This document shows positions 1-8,035 of a DNA stretch of 64,000 bases, one piece after another. A program made the translations under genes and the position numbers. Positions within the stretch are counted from its first letter, which is position 1. Each line of letters begins with the position of its first letter. The stretch spans positions 2,356,001 through 2,420,000 of the forward strand of contig NZ_CP046453.1 in the NCBI RefSeq assembly GCF_009734405.1, in the 5' to 3' direction. Under the pieces are notes generated by a model. It ran no database searches. It was given only the letters and a program-made list of their open reading frames with translations, and was not told the origin of the DNA. The stretch comes from Corynebacterium comes (lineage in GTDB: Bacteria > Actinomycetota > Actinomycetes > Mycobacteriales > Mycobacteriaceae).

Positions 1-866
1 TCCCCGAAGCGGGCGTTGAACTCCACGACCCACGGGCCGTCCGCATCCCACGCCAGACCCGCGTAGAGCAGACCGGAGTACGGGGTGCCGCGGCGGACCA
101 TCTCCCGGGCGACCGGGACACAGACCTCATCAACGATGCGCTGGACGCCCTCCGCGGGCAGCCACGGCAGCGGGGTGTAGGCGCCCATGCCGCCGGTGTT
201 CGGCCCCTCGTCGTTGTCGTAGGCGCGCTTGTGATCCTGCGCGGGGAGAAGCGGGACGACGGTCTCGCCGTCCACCAGGCAGAACAGGGAGATTTCCGGG
301 CCGTTGAGGAAGGACTCGAGGAGCACCGGGTTACCCTGCGCGTGGACCGCGCGGACGTGCTCGAGGGCGGCGTCCCGATCGGGGGTGACCACGACGCCCT
401 TGCCGCCGGCCAGCCCATCGTCCTTGACCACCCAGGTGGGGCCGAAACGATCCAGGGCAGCCTCGATGTCCGTCTCCGAGGTACCCGGCGCGAGCTGCTC
501 GGCGCGCGCCGTCTTCACACCCGCGTCCGCCATGACGTCCTTGGCGAACTGCTTCGAGCCCTCGATCTGGGCCGCCTCCCGGGACGGGCCGAAGACCCGG
601 AAACCGGCTTCGCGGAGGTCATCGGCGACGCCCGCCACCAGCGGAATCTCGGGGCCGATGACGACCAGGTCGGCCTCAATGCCCCGGGCGAGGGCCACCA
701 TGGCGGCACCGTCATCGACTTTGCCCGCGTCCGGGTGGACGGTGGCGAGGTCGGACATGCCGGCGTTACCGGGGGTGACGTGGAGGTCAGTGGTGGCGGG
801 GTCGACGGCCAGGCCCTTGAGGAGGGCGTGTTCGCGGCCGCCCGAACCGATCACGAGAATGCGCAT
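1..866 (-). CDS. purD: Phosphoribosylamine-glycine ligase (GAR synthetase), C-terminus missing
   Basis: Second step of purine synthesis: joins phosphoribosylamine to glycine with ATP, in the cytosol. The minus strand reads [20 protein letters not shown] from 866, the classic PurD N-terminus, followed by an ATP-grasp region with [18 protein letters not shown] and [12 protein letters not shown]. About 288 of the usual 420-430 residues are present; the rest lies left of the window. A TAGACT box at 880-875 sits 8 bases before the ATG with no Shine-Dalgarno sequence, so the mRNA is probably leaderless. It diverges from the HIT gene with only 4 bp between the two -10 boxes. Confidence 0.95.
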   Translation of the reverse strand, partial: MRILVIGSGGREHALLKGLAVDPATTDLHVTPGNAGMSDLATVHPDAGKVDDGAAMVALARGIEADLVVIGPEIPLVAGVADDLREAGFRVFGPSREAAQIEGSKQFAKDVMADAGVKTARAEQLAPGTSETDIEAALDRFGPTWVVKDDGLAGGKGVVVTPDRDAALEHVRAVHAQGNPVLLESFLNGPEISLFCLVDGETVVPLLPAQDHKRAYDNDEGPNTGGMGAYTPLPWLPAEGVQRIVDEVCVPVAREMVRRGTPYSGLLYAGLAWDADGPWVVEFNARFG

Positions 867-874
867 GACCACCA

Positions 875-890
875 AGTCTAGAGGTAGCCT
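875..890. promoter_or_regulatory. Back-to-back -10 boxes of purD and the HIT gene
   Basis: TAGACT on the minus strand (880-875) serves purD, and TAGCCT on the plus strand (885-890) serves the HIT gene, with spacers of 8 and 7 bases to the start codons. The two boxes are 4 bp apart, so each promoter's -35 region covers the other's start site and the two should interfere. The boxes are visible; transcription from them is inferred. Confidence 0.55.
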
Positions 891-897
891 GGCTGGC

Positions 898-1323
898 ATG
901 AGTAGCGTGTTCACCAAGATCATCAACGGCGAGCTCCCGGCCCGCTTCGTCTACCGCGACGATCTGGTCGTCGCCTTCCTCAGCATCGAGCCCCTCCGTT
1001 ACGGCCACGTGCTGGTCGTGCCGGTCGAGGAGACCGACCGGTGGACCGACCTCTCCCCCACCGTCTGGGGTCAGCTCAACGAGGTCGCCCAGAACGTCGG
1101 CCGCGCGGTGAAGGAGGCCTTCGACGCGTCCCGCGCCGGGTACATCATCGCCGGTTTCGACGTCCCCCACACCCACATCCACATCTTCCCCACCGACCGG
1201 ATGAGCGAGTACAACTTCTCCCTGGCCATGGCCGCCGACGCCACCGACCCGGCGAAGATGGACGATGCCGCAGAGAAGATCCGTGCCGTCCTGGAGACGG
1301 ACGCCGACGGCCACCCGCGCTAG
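898..1323 (+). CDS. HIT family protein (histidine triad nucleotide hydrolase/transferase)
   Basis: A 141-residue HIT-superfamily protein. The catalytic histidine triad is visible as [10 protein letters not shown] (H91, H93, H95) and the N-terminal [18 protein letters not shown] matches the HinT-like branch, which usually hydrolyses purine nucleoside phosphoramidates or AMP conjugates. The ATG at 898 is chosen because the -10 box TAGCCT ends 7 bases upstream and the HIT fold starts immediately. The stop codon overlaps the GTG of the next gene by one base (TAGTG), so the hydrolase and ferredoxin genes probably form an operon with it. The exact substrate cannot be told from sequence. Confidence 0.9.
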   Translation: MSSVFTKIINGELPARFVYRDDLVVAFLSIEPLRYGHVLVVPVEETDRWTDLSPTVWGQLNEVAQNVGRAVKEAFDASRAGYIIAGFDVPHTHIHIFPTDRMSEYNFSLAMAADATDPAKMDDAAEKIRAVLETDADGHPR

Positions 1324-1955
1324 TGTCCCTGTTGCGTTGGGTGCCGCACCGCGGGACCCTGCCGCCGCTTCCCCCGCTGGATCGGACGGAGGGCACCCCG
1401 GTGATGCTGCTGCACGGGCTCATGGGGTCGCCCGGCAACTTCGAACGCACCGCACGCGGGTTGCTTGACCTGGGGATCCCGGCCGTCGCGCCCCTGTACG
1501 GACTGCGGGGCACCGTGCGCATCGAGCAGTCCTTCGCCGAACTCGTCGCAGTCACCGGAGAGATCCTGGTTGCCAGGGAGCGTATCGACATCGTCGGGCA
1601 CTCCCTCGGCGGCCACCTCGGCCTCCGTCTGGCCCACGAGTTCCCCGGCCGGGTACGGACCCTGGTCGGCGTGGGTGCCGCCTTCCGTGGGCTACCGCCG
1701 CCACCGAACCCGGCGGTGCGCCTCGGTGTGGGCATCGTGATGGGCCGCGGCGCCGATGACCTGATGACCAGGGTCCCCTTCGAGGCCGCCGCACCGGAGG
1801 GCACCCGGGTGGTCTCCCTCATCTCGGACGCCGACCGGGTCGTTCCCGCCGCCTCCTCTGAACTCGGCGAGGTCCGCCGGATCTCCGGCATCCGCCACGA
1901 GCATCTGCCCGGCCTGGCCGCGGACATCATTGCCGCCCTGGAGTGGACACCATGA
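1323..1955 (+). CDS. Alpha/beta hydrolase, lipase-like
   Basis: A 210-residue alpha/beta-hydrolase. LLHGLMGSPGNF gives the oxyanion-hole strand and GHSLGGHLGL the nucleophile elbow (Ser94); the C-terminal SDADRVVP and HEHLPG segments fit the Asp and His of a catalytic triad. The GTG at 1323 overlaps the HIT stop by one base, and the gene ends in an ATGA overlap with the ferredoxin, so translation is probably coupled throughout. There is no signal peptide, so it should be cytosolic. Substrate unknown. Confidence 0.85.
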   Translation: MSLLRWVPHRGTLPPLPPLDRTEGTPVMLLHGLMGSPGNFERTARGLLDLGIPAVAPLYGLRGTVRIEQSFAELVAVTGEILVARERIDIVGHSLGGHLGLRLAHEFPGRVRTLVGVGAAFRGLPPPPNPAVRLGVGIVMGRGADDLMTRVPFEAAAPEGTRVVSLISDADRVVPAASSELGEVRRISGIRHEHLPGLAADIIAALEWTP

Positions 1956-2230
1956 GCGACCACACCGCCGACATCGACGGCACCGGGTACGCCTTCGACT
2001 GGCCGCAGGGCATGACCCTGCTCGACGCCCTGCTGGCCGAGGAGATCCCGGCCCACTACTCCTGCATGGAGGGTCACTGCGGAACCTGCCAGTGCACCCT
2101 GACGGGAGGCCCGTCCCACATGCTGAAAAACGAGGTCCTCTCCCCCTACGAGATCAACCACGAGGACCAGACCCTGGCCTGCCAGACCATCCGTGACGGC
2201 GAGGGCCCCTACCGGATGAGTTCGGACTAG
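1952..2230 (+). CDS. 2Fe-2S ferredoxin (plant type)
   Basis: A 92-residue electron carrier. The plant-type cluster motif C-x4-C-x2-C is present as C38, C43 and C46 in YSCMEGHCGTCQC, with the fourth ligand at C77 (LACQT). The short length means a bare ferredoxin domain with no reductase. The ATG at 1952 overlaps the hydrolase stop (ATGA); an upstream in-frame GTG at 1943 is less likely. C48 is an extra cysteine beside the cluster. The redox partner is not encoded nearby. Confidence 0.88.
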   Translation: MSDHTADIDGTGYAFDWPQGMTLLDALLAEEIPAHYSCMEGHCGTCQCTLTGGPSHMLKNEVLSPYEINHEDQTLACQTIRDGEGPYRMSSD

Positions 2231-2376
2231 TCGGCGGGTGTCAGGAACAGGCCGGGGTGTTGCTTCCGGACCCCGTGTCTCCGCGTTACCGGGAAATCCT
2301 GGACCGTTCCTGACGCCTTCGCGCCCGGTCACCCCCGGAGAGCGGCAAACCGGCGGTAGGGCACGGAACCACGCCC

Positions 2377-2382
2377 TATGGT
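2377..2382 (+). promoter_or_regulatory. -10 box for the solitary trpB-like gene
   Basis: TATGGT is followed by 6 bases and then the ATG at 2389. No Shine-Dalgarno sequence is present, so a leaderless transcript is likely. Confidence 0.5.
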
Positions 2383-2388
2383 TGTTAC

Positions 2389-3735
2389 ATGGATCTGACT
2401 CCCCGACTGCATGACAACCCGGAACTGCCCGAGGGCGAAGCCCGCCCCACCATCCTCCCCGCCTACTTCGGGAAGTTCGGTGGCCAGTTTGTCCCCCCGT
2501 CGCTGCTGCCCGTTCTCGACGAACTTGAACGCGCCTACGCAGAGGCCCTCGAGGACCCTGAGTTCATCGCGGAGCTGAACAAGCTCTACACCTCCTACCT
2601 GGGCCGTCCCACCCCGATCACCGAGACCGTGAATCTGCCCCGCGAGGGCAGGGGCAGGGGGCATGCCCGGATCTTCCTCAAGCGCGAGGACCTCGTGCAC
2701 GGTGGCGCGCACAAGGGCAACCAGGTCATGGCCCAGGCACTGCTGGCGAGGAAGCTGGGCAAGACCCGCCTCATCGCGGAGACCGGGGCAGGCCAGCACG
2801 GCACCGCCACGGCCATGGCCGCCGCCCGATTCGGCATGGAGTGCACCATCTACATGGGAGCCCGTGACGTCGCCCGCCAGCAGTCCAACGTCTACCGCAT
2901 GCGCCTGATGGGCGCCGAGGTCATCCCCGTCGACGACAACGGCGGCAATGGTCTGCAGAACGCCGTCGACGTCGCCCTGCGCGACTGGGTCGAGTCCTAC
3001 GAGAACACCCACTACCTGCTGGGCACCGCCGCCGGCCCGCATCCCTTCCCCAGCCTGGTCAAGGAATACCACCGGGTGATCTCGAAGGAGTCGCGTGCGC
3101 AGATGCTCGAGGAGGTCGGCCGGCTTCCCGACGCCGTCATCGCCGCCGTCGGCGGTGGTTCCAACGCCATCGGCGCCTTCGCCGAGTACTTCGACGACTC
3201 CGACGTCGCGCTCATCGGCTGCGAACCGGCCGGCGAGGGCCTGGACTCCGGGAAGCACGGTGCCCCGCTCAACCGCGGCCGCGTGGGCATCCTCCACGGT
3301 TCCCGTTCCTACGTCATGCTGGGCGAGGGTGAGGATGACGTGCTCAACTCCCATTCCATCTCCGCAGGGCTGGACTACCCGGGCGTCGGCCCCGAGCACG
3401 CCTGGCTCCTGGAGACCGGCCGCGCCACCTACGTCGGAGTCTCCGACGATGAGGCCCTGCAGGCCTTCCGCATGCTCACCCGCTACGAGGGCATCATCCC
3501 CGCGCTCGAGTCCTCCCACGCCCTGGCGTATGCACTCAAGCTGGCCGAGATCGACGAGGCCGAGGGCAACCACGACCGCATCTACCTGGTGAACCTATCG
3601 GGCCGTGGCGACAAGGACCTCTCCTACGTTCGGCGCCTCCTCGGCGAGGCTGCGGACGAGGACCCGGAAACCCATACCGTCGAGGGGCTCGACATCGCCG
3701 GCGCCATCGCCGAGCTGGGCGCCGCAGCGGATTAG
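2389..3735 (+). CDS. trpB: Tryptophan synthase beta chain-like PLP enzyme, solitary
   Basis: Fold-type II PLP enzyme that condenses indole with serine. The sequence follows E. coli-type TrpB closely: PAYFGKFGGQFVP, KREDLVHGGAHKGNQ with the Schiff-base Lys109, ETGAGQHGTATA, GGGSNAIG for the PLP phosphate, EGIIPALESSHA and the terminal SGRGDKD. Position 110 is Gly where HGGAHKTN is usual. At 448 residues it is about 50 longer than E. coli TrpB, mainly an acidic C-terminal tail after about residue 410. No trpA or other trp gene is adjacent, so it is probably a paralogue or an indole-salvage enzyme. The family is certain, the in vivo role is not. Confidence 0.85.
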   Translation: MDLTPRLHDNPELPEGEARPTILPAYFGKFGGQFVPPSLLPVLDELERAYAEALEDPEFIAELNKLYTSYLGRPTPITETVNLPREGRGRGHARIFLKREDLVHGGAHKGNQVMAQALLARKLGKTRLIAETGAGQHGTATAMAAARFGMECTIYMGARDVARQQSNVYRMRLMGAEVIPVDDNGGNGLQNAVDVALRDWVESYENTHYLLGTAAGPHPFPSLVKEYHRVISKESRAQMLEEVGRLPDAVIAAVGGGSNAIGAFAEYFDDSDVALIGCEPAGEGLDSGKHGAPLNRGRVGILHGSRSYVMLGEGEDDVLNSHSISAGLDYPGVGPEHAWLLETGRATYVGVSDDEALQAFRMLTRYEGIIPALESSHALAYALKLAEIDEAEGNHDRIYLVNLSGRGDKDLSYVRRLLGEAADEDPETHTVEGLDIAGAIAELGAAAD

Positions 3736-3756
3736 ACGTCCGGTGCGGTCAGGGCG

Positions 3757-5238
3757 CTACTCCGAGCGGGGCAGCCGCACCGTGAAGGCACTTCCCTCCC
3801 CCTCGGTGGTGTCCACGGTGATGCTTCCCCCATGCTTCTCCACCAGCGACTTCACGATCGCCAGGCCCAGGCCTGAGCCGCCGGATGCGCGGGAGCGGGA
3901 GGGATCCTCGCGGTAGAAACGCTCGAAGATGTGGCTGGCGGCCTCCGGGGACATGCCCCGGCCGTCATCCGCGACGGTGAGGACAACATCATCGTCCTCG
4001 AGTCGCAGCGTCACCGTCACCACCGCCTCCGGACCACCGTGGGTCAGTCCGTTGGAGATGAGGTTGAGCAGCACCTGGTGGAGCCGCGAGACGTCGCCTT
4101 CGACGACGGGGACCGATGAGGTTTCGTTGCTCACGGTCACCTCCCGCCCCGGGAAGGCCGCACGTGCCGAGGACGCCACCGAGAGCGACAGCTCCAGCAG
4201 ATCCACCGTGGTGAGTTCCAGGCGGGAACCCTCTGCCCGGGTCAGCGCCAGGAGGTCCTCGACGAGCAGGGACATGCGACGGGATTCGTCGTCGATACGC
4301 GTGAACACCATGTCGATGTCATCGGTGGCTCCGGAGCGGTACAGCTCGGTGTAGCCGCGAACCGAGGTCAGCGGGGTGCGCAGCTCGTGGGAGGCGTCGC
4401 CGACGAAACGCCTCATCTGCTCCTCCTTGCTCCGGGCCGTCTCCACGGACTCCTGGAGCTGTCCGATCATGGTGTTGAGGGCGTGTGCCAGCTGTCCGAC
4501 CTCTGTCGTCCGCGGCCAGGCGGGGACACGACGGTCCAGGTCACCCGCCGCGATCTCACCGGCGGTGCGTTCGACCTCGCGCAGCGGGGCCATGGCCTGG
4601 CGCACGACGTAGTAACTGAGCAGGGCGAGCACCGCCAGGACGAGCAGGCTGATGACCACCTGCACCAGCGCGAGTCCGTAGAGGAGGGTCTGTTCCCGGG
4701 CGAGGTTCTTCGCCACGACCGTGGTCACCCCCTCCTCGCGGTGGGCGATGACGCGCCAGCGGGTCTTGGAGTCACTTCCCGGCGCGGAGTCAACGGTCTG
4801 CGGAGGACGACCCACGGCGACGCTGGAGAGTCGGGGGAGTTCACCCGGGTCGTTGAACACGACGGAGGAGCCGTCCTCGAAGAGTTTGATCACCACGTAG
4901 TCCGAGGGCGGCCGGGAGTCGGTCTCGGACTTGAAGATCTCCGAGCTCCTCGCCCACCCGCTGAGGGAGTTGACCAGGTCTTCGTCGACACGCGAATAAG
5001 TCACCTCGCGCATGATCGAGGACACCGCCACCGAACTCGCCGCGAGCCCGAGACCGGAGAGGACCACGATGATGACCACCAGCCACGTCCGCAGGGGCCA
5101 CGCACGTTCGGGGACCTGCGGGGGCGGAGGCGCGTGGAGGGTCTCCCGCGGGTCCAGCTTCGCGTACGGGTTGTCCACCGGCGGTGCTGCCTCCTGCCCA
5201 CCTGTCTGGGGAGAAGAAGGGTAGGGAGGGAGCGTCAC
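3757..5238 (-). CDS. phoS: Sensor histidine kinase of the phosphate-starvation system
   Basis: Membrane histidine kinase, 493 residues. In order: a Pro-rich cytoplasmic N-terminus, TM1 at about 48-72, an extracytoplasmic sensor of about 110 residues, TM2 at about 180-205, a HAMP linker, HisKA with the phospho-acceptor in GDASHELRTPLTS, an N box (NLISNGLTHG), DDGRGMSPEA and GSGLGLAIVK of the ATPase lid. The GTG start overlaps the regulator's stop (GTGA), so the pair is co-translated. The partner is closest to mycobacterial PhoP, whose C. glutamicum counterpart PhoSR answers to phosphate starvation; symbols follow that usage. The phosphate role is inferred from homology and recalled neighbourhood. 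Confidence 0.85.
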   Translation of the reverse strand: MTLPPYPSSPQTGGQEAAPPVDNPYAKLDPRETLHAPPPPQVPERAWPLRTWLVVIIVVLSGLGLAASSVAVSSIMREVTYSRVDEDLVNSLSGWARSSEIFKSETDSRPPSDYVVIKLFEDGSSVVFNDPGELPRLSSVAVGRPPQTVDSAPGSDSKTRWRVIAHREEGVTTVVAKNLAREQTLLYGLALVQVVISLLVLAVLALLSYYVVRQAMAPLREVERTAGEIAAGDLDRRVPAWPRTTEVGQLAHALNTMIGQLQESVETARSKEEQMRRFVGDASHELRTPLTSVRGYTELYRSGATDDIDMVFTRIDDESRRMSLLVEDLLALTRAEGSRLELTTVDLLELSLSVASSARAAFPGREVTVSNETSSVPVVEGDVSRLHQVLLNLISNGLTHGGPEAVVTVTLRLEDDDVVLTVADDGRGMSPEAASHIFERFYREDPSRSRASGGSGLGLAIVKSLVEKHGGSITVDTTEGEGSAFTVRLPRSE

Positions 5239-5960
5239 TGGCGGGGCGTCCGGAGCACGTATCCGACGCCCCGGACCGTGTGGATCAGCGGGACGTCACC
5301 GGTGTCGATCTTGCGGCGGAGATAGGAGATGTAGGACTCGACCACGTTGCCGTCGCCGCCGAAGTCGTAGTGCCACACGTTGTCCAGGATCTTCGACTTG
5401 CTCAGCACGACCTCTGCGTTGAGCATGAGGTAGCGCAACAGGTTGAACTCCGTGGGCGACAGCTCGACGATCCTGCCTGCCTTGGTCACCTCATGGGTCT
5501 CGTCGTTGAGGGTGAGGTCGGCGTAGGTGATCGCCGCATCCTCCGGGTTCTGCTCGTTGATGTGGCCACGGCGCAGGATCACGCGCAGTCGGGTGATCAC
5601 CTCTTCGAGGGAGAAGGGCTTGGTCACGTAGTCGTCGGCGCCGATGGTCAGGCCGTGGATGCGGTTCTCGACGGCGTCCTTGGCGGTCAGGTAGAGCACC
5701 GGCCCGTCGAGTCCCTCACTGCGCAGTTTGGTCAGCAGCTCGAAGCCGTCCATGCCGGGCATCATCACATCGAGGATGTAGGCGTCGGGGTTGAAGTCCC
5801 GCGCCACGCGCAGTGCCTCCGTGCCGGAGCTGGCCGTACGGACGTCAAAACCCTGGAATTTCAGGCTGACGGTGAGCAGTTCGACGATGTTCGGTTCGTC
5901 GTCGACGACGAGTACCTTGATCTCGTTCGGGCCTGCCTGTGTGTCATTCATGTCTTCCAT
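5235..5960 (-). CDS. phoR: OmpR/PhoP-type response regulator (phosphate starvation)
   Basis: A 241-residue DNA-binding regulator. The receiver domain has VDDEPN, the phospho-acceptor Asp64 in ILDVMMPGMDGF, and KPFSLEEV; the C-terminal winged helix ends HTVRGVGYVLRTPRQ. Long stretches (SLKFQGFDVRTA, DYVTKPFSLEEV, WHYDFGGDGNVVESYISYL) are nearly those of M. tuberculosis PhoP. Two starts are possible: ATG 5960, or ATG 5951, which has a GACAAT box 7 bases upstream as in a leaderless mRNA. Likely targets of this regulator family include phosphate uptake and phosphatase genes; nptA-like and phoX genes lie further along this window, but control of them is untested. Confidence 0.88.
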   Translation of the reverse strand: MEDMNDTQAGPNEIKVLVVDDEPNIVELLTVSLKFQGFDVRTASSGTEALRVARDFNPDAYILDVMMPGMDGFELLTKLRSEGLDGPVLYLTAKDAVENRIHGLTIGADDYVTKPFSLEEVITRLRVILRRGHINEQNPEDAAITYADLTLNDETHEVTKAGRIVELSPTEFNLLRYLMLNAEVVLSKSKILDNVWHYDFGGDGNVVESYISYLRRKIDTGDVPLIHTVRGVGYVLRTPRQ

Positions 5961-6064
5961 TGTCCATCACTTTCCCTGTAGATGCCTTCGAGTCAACTAC
6001 CCCGCTCTTCGACCCGGCTGAACGAAGTCTGGAAGTTTCCTGGACAAGGGCATCCACCGGGTGT

Positions 6065-6823
6065 CTAGCGCCATTGCACGTCAGTCAGATCGATTCCCTC
6101 CTGCTGCGCCTGGGCCTCGATGAGGCTGAGCAGGTATTCCGCGTGCCCCTGGTAGGTGGCGTTGAAGCGCTGGTCCTGGGTGTACATGCGGGCGAGCAGG
6201 ACCTGCTTCTCCGGTGCGATCTCATAGAAACGACCGATGGACGCCCGGTGCTTCTCGACGACCCTGCGCGCCTCCTCGCTCCCCGGCTCCACGCCGCGGG
6301 CCGCGGCATCCGCGAGGAGCGCGACGAACTCGTCCTGCTCCTGTTTCACGGCGAGCCAGTCACCGTCACTGAGGTTGGCCGCCACGGCCTGGGACTGCTC
6401 CCATTCCGGGGTGTCACCCCAGCGCTGCTGCGCCTCCTCCTGGTACTCCGGCTTCCACTGGTCACCGAAGAGCTTCATGCGGTCCTCCACGGACATGGTC
6501 TCCTCCTTGAGAATGTCATCGACTGCCCGGACCATCCGGTGCAGGTGACCGATGCGTTCCACCAGCACCTCGCGCTGGTGGAGCAGGGCGTCCCGGGTGG
6601 AAGCGGGCTCATCCAGCAGTTCAACGATCTCCTTGAGCGGGAGACCGGCCTCGCGGTAGACGAGGATCTGCCACGCCCGGTCCAGATCCGCCTCCGTGTA
6701 GAGACGGTGGTCGGCCCAGGTCCGCCAGCCCGGCACGAGAAGTCCGATGTGGTCCCAGTGCCGCAGCGTGCGGGTGGTCACGCGCAGGATGTCGGCGGCC
6801 TCGCCGATGGTGTGGTCGGTCAC
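6065..6823 (-). CDS. MerR family regulator with TipAS effector domain
   Basis: A 252-residue TipA-like activator. The first 75 residues are a MerR helix-turn-helix (TIGEAADILRVTTRTLRHWD, then the RLYTEADL wing). Residues about 76-110 form the coiled-coil dimerisation helix, and the rest is an alpha-helical TipAS domain (GDQWKPEYQEEAQQRWGDT), which in known members binds thiopeptides or other hydrophobic drugs. A MerR-style palindrome lies 16 bp upstream (6840-6854), between this gene and the divergent ATPase, suggesting autoregulation and possible control of the neighbour. Confidence 0.88.
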   Translation of the reverse strand: MTDHTIGEAADILRVTTRTLRHWDHIGLLVPGWRTWADHRLYTEADLDRAWQILVYREAGLPLKEIVELLDEPASTRDALLHQREVLVERIGHLHRMVRAVDDILKEETMSVEDRMKLFGDQWKPEYQEEAQQRWGDTPEWEQSQAVAANLSDGDWLAVKQEQDEFVALLADAAARGVEPGSEEARRVVEKHRASIGRFYEIAPEKQVLLARMYTQDQRFNATYQGHAEYLLSLIEAQAQQEGIDLTDVQWR

Positions 6824-6839
6824 GTGTCCAGTGTGCTGG

Positions 6840-6854
6840 TTGACGCCACGTCAA
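6840..6854. promoter_or_regulatory. Palindromic operator TTGACG-N3-CGTCAA
   Basis: A perfect 6+6 dyad with a 3-base centre in the 85-bp gap between the divergent MerR and ATPase genes. The minus-strand arm reads TTGACG, a good -35 for the regulator. MerR proteins bind such dyads inside their promoters, so this is probably the regulator's own site. Confidence 0.5.
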
Positions 6855-6880
6855 GCGCAAGGGGCGGCTCGGTGGGGCGA

Positions 6881-6898
6881 AGATCGTACAGATCGTAC
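6881..6898 (+). repeat. Tandem 9-bp repeat before the ATPase gene
   Basis: AGATCGTAC occurs twice head to tail, ending just before the GGAGGA ribosome-binding site of the gene starting at 6909. It may be an operator or a slippage-prone leader; the function is not evident. Confidence 0.5.
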
Positions 6899-6908
6899 AG
6901 GAGGAGAA

Positions 6909-8021
6909 GTGGCTGTTACCGTCGGTGCCAACCCGTTTCGTCCGAGCTTCGGCACCACCCCGACCGTGGTTGCCGGGCGAGAAAGCCTCGTGGCCAACGT
7001 GGGGCTCTCCCTGCGGGAAGGTCCGGGCTCCCCCTACCGCTTCACCCTGATCAGCGGCGCCCGCGGTGCGGGCAAAACCGTGCTGCTCAACCTCCTGGAG
7101 GATGAGGCCCGCACCGCCGCCTGGCGGGTGATCCGCGTTCCGGCCTCCCGGGACCCCATCACGGAGCTGCGTGACGTGGACCTGCCCCGCCTCCGCCACG
7201 CACTCGATGGGACTGCACCCCGGCGGACTATCACCGGAGGATCGATCGCCGGGGTGGGGTCCATCGCAACCGAGGTCACCCAGCCGACTGCCCCCGCGGA
7301 ATCCCTGCGGACCCGGCTACGGGAGGTCTGCACCCTGCTGAAGGAACTCGGCTCCGGCCTCTTCCTCCCCCTTGATGAACTCCAGTCCGCGACACCGGAG
7401 GACCTCCACCAGCTCACTGACGCGATCCAGGATCTGGTCCGCGACGAACTGCCGGTCGCCCTGGCCGTGGCGGGACTCCCCTTCGAGATTGCCGAACTGC
7501 TTGACCTGCCCGGCACCACCTTCCTCCGCCGGGCCATGCCCATCCAGCTGGGCCCCCTCCCGGACGATGAGGTGGCCAGAACCCTGGCGGCCACGGCAGC
7601 TACCAGCGGGCGCCGCTTCACACCGGAGGCGTTGGGCAGGGCTGTGGCAGCCTGCGCCGGATACGCCTATCTCATCCAGGTGGTCGGTTCCATCGCCTGG
7701 ACGATTGCCGATGGGGAGACCATTGAACACGCCGCTGTCGACCAGGCGCTGCCGTTGGTGCGGGAGCGGATCGGCATGCAGGTCCACCAGCCTGCCCTGC
7801 GCGGCCTGCCGGAACGGGAACGGGAGTATCTCGAGGCCATGATCTCCCTGGGCACTCCCACCGCCACCGGGCAGGTCGCCGAGCTGCTGGGCCTGCCAGC
7901 GAACCAGCAGTCGACCTACCGGCGCCGCCTCATCGAGAGGGGCCTGATCAGGGCAGCCGGATACGGGCACGTGGATTTCGGCCTGCCCTACCTCGGGGAA
8001 CACCTGCGCCGGCAGGGATAG
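6909..8021 (+). CDS. Archaeal-type AAA ATPase (AAA_16-like)
   Basis: A 370-residue ATPase of the type related to ORC/Cdc6 and STAND proteins. It has a Walker A motif, GARGAGKT (Lys56), and a Walker B-like strand, GLFLPLDELQ. After a lid region a winged-helix-like segment follows (TATGQVAELLGLPANQQSTYRRRL), as expected for sequence recognition or regulation. The GTG at 6909 is chosen for the GGAGGA site 4-5 bases upstream. It is divergent from the TipA-like regulator. Related proteins occur singly in many actinobacteria without known function, and no partner is adjacent here. Confidence 0.75.
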   Translation: MAVTVGANPFRPSFGTTPTVVAGRESLVANVGLSLREGPGSPYRFTLISGARGAGKTVLLNLLEDEARTAAWRVIRVPASRDPITELRDVDLPRLRHALDGTAPRRTITGGSIAGVGSIATEVTQPTAPAESLRTRLREVCTLLKELGSGLFLPLDELQSATPEDLHQLTDAIQDLVRDELPVALAVAGLPFEIAELLDLPGTTFLRRAMPIQLGPLPDDEVARTLAATAATSGRRFTPEALGRAVAACAGYAYLIQVVGSIAWTIADGETIEHAAVDQALPLVRERIGMQVHQPALRGLPEREREYLEAMISLGTPTATGQVAELLGLPANQQSTYRRRLIERGLIRAAGYGHVDFGLPYLGEHLRRQG

Positions 8022-8035
8022 ACCAGGGCTGCCCC

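Noticed and set aside
2241..2313. TCAGGAAC and GTTCCTGA inverted pair after the ferredoxin gene
   Set aside because: The 57-base loop and lack of a T-run make a terminator or operator call unsafe.
1145..2332. A 395-residue minus-strand frame over the hydrolase and ferredoxin genes
   Set aside because: Shadow frame, rich in Arg/Pro/Ser, no conserved motif.
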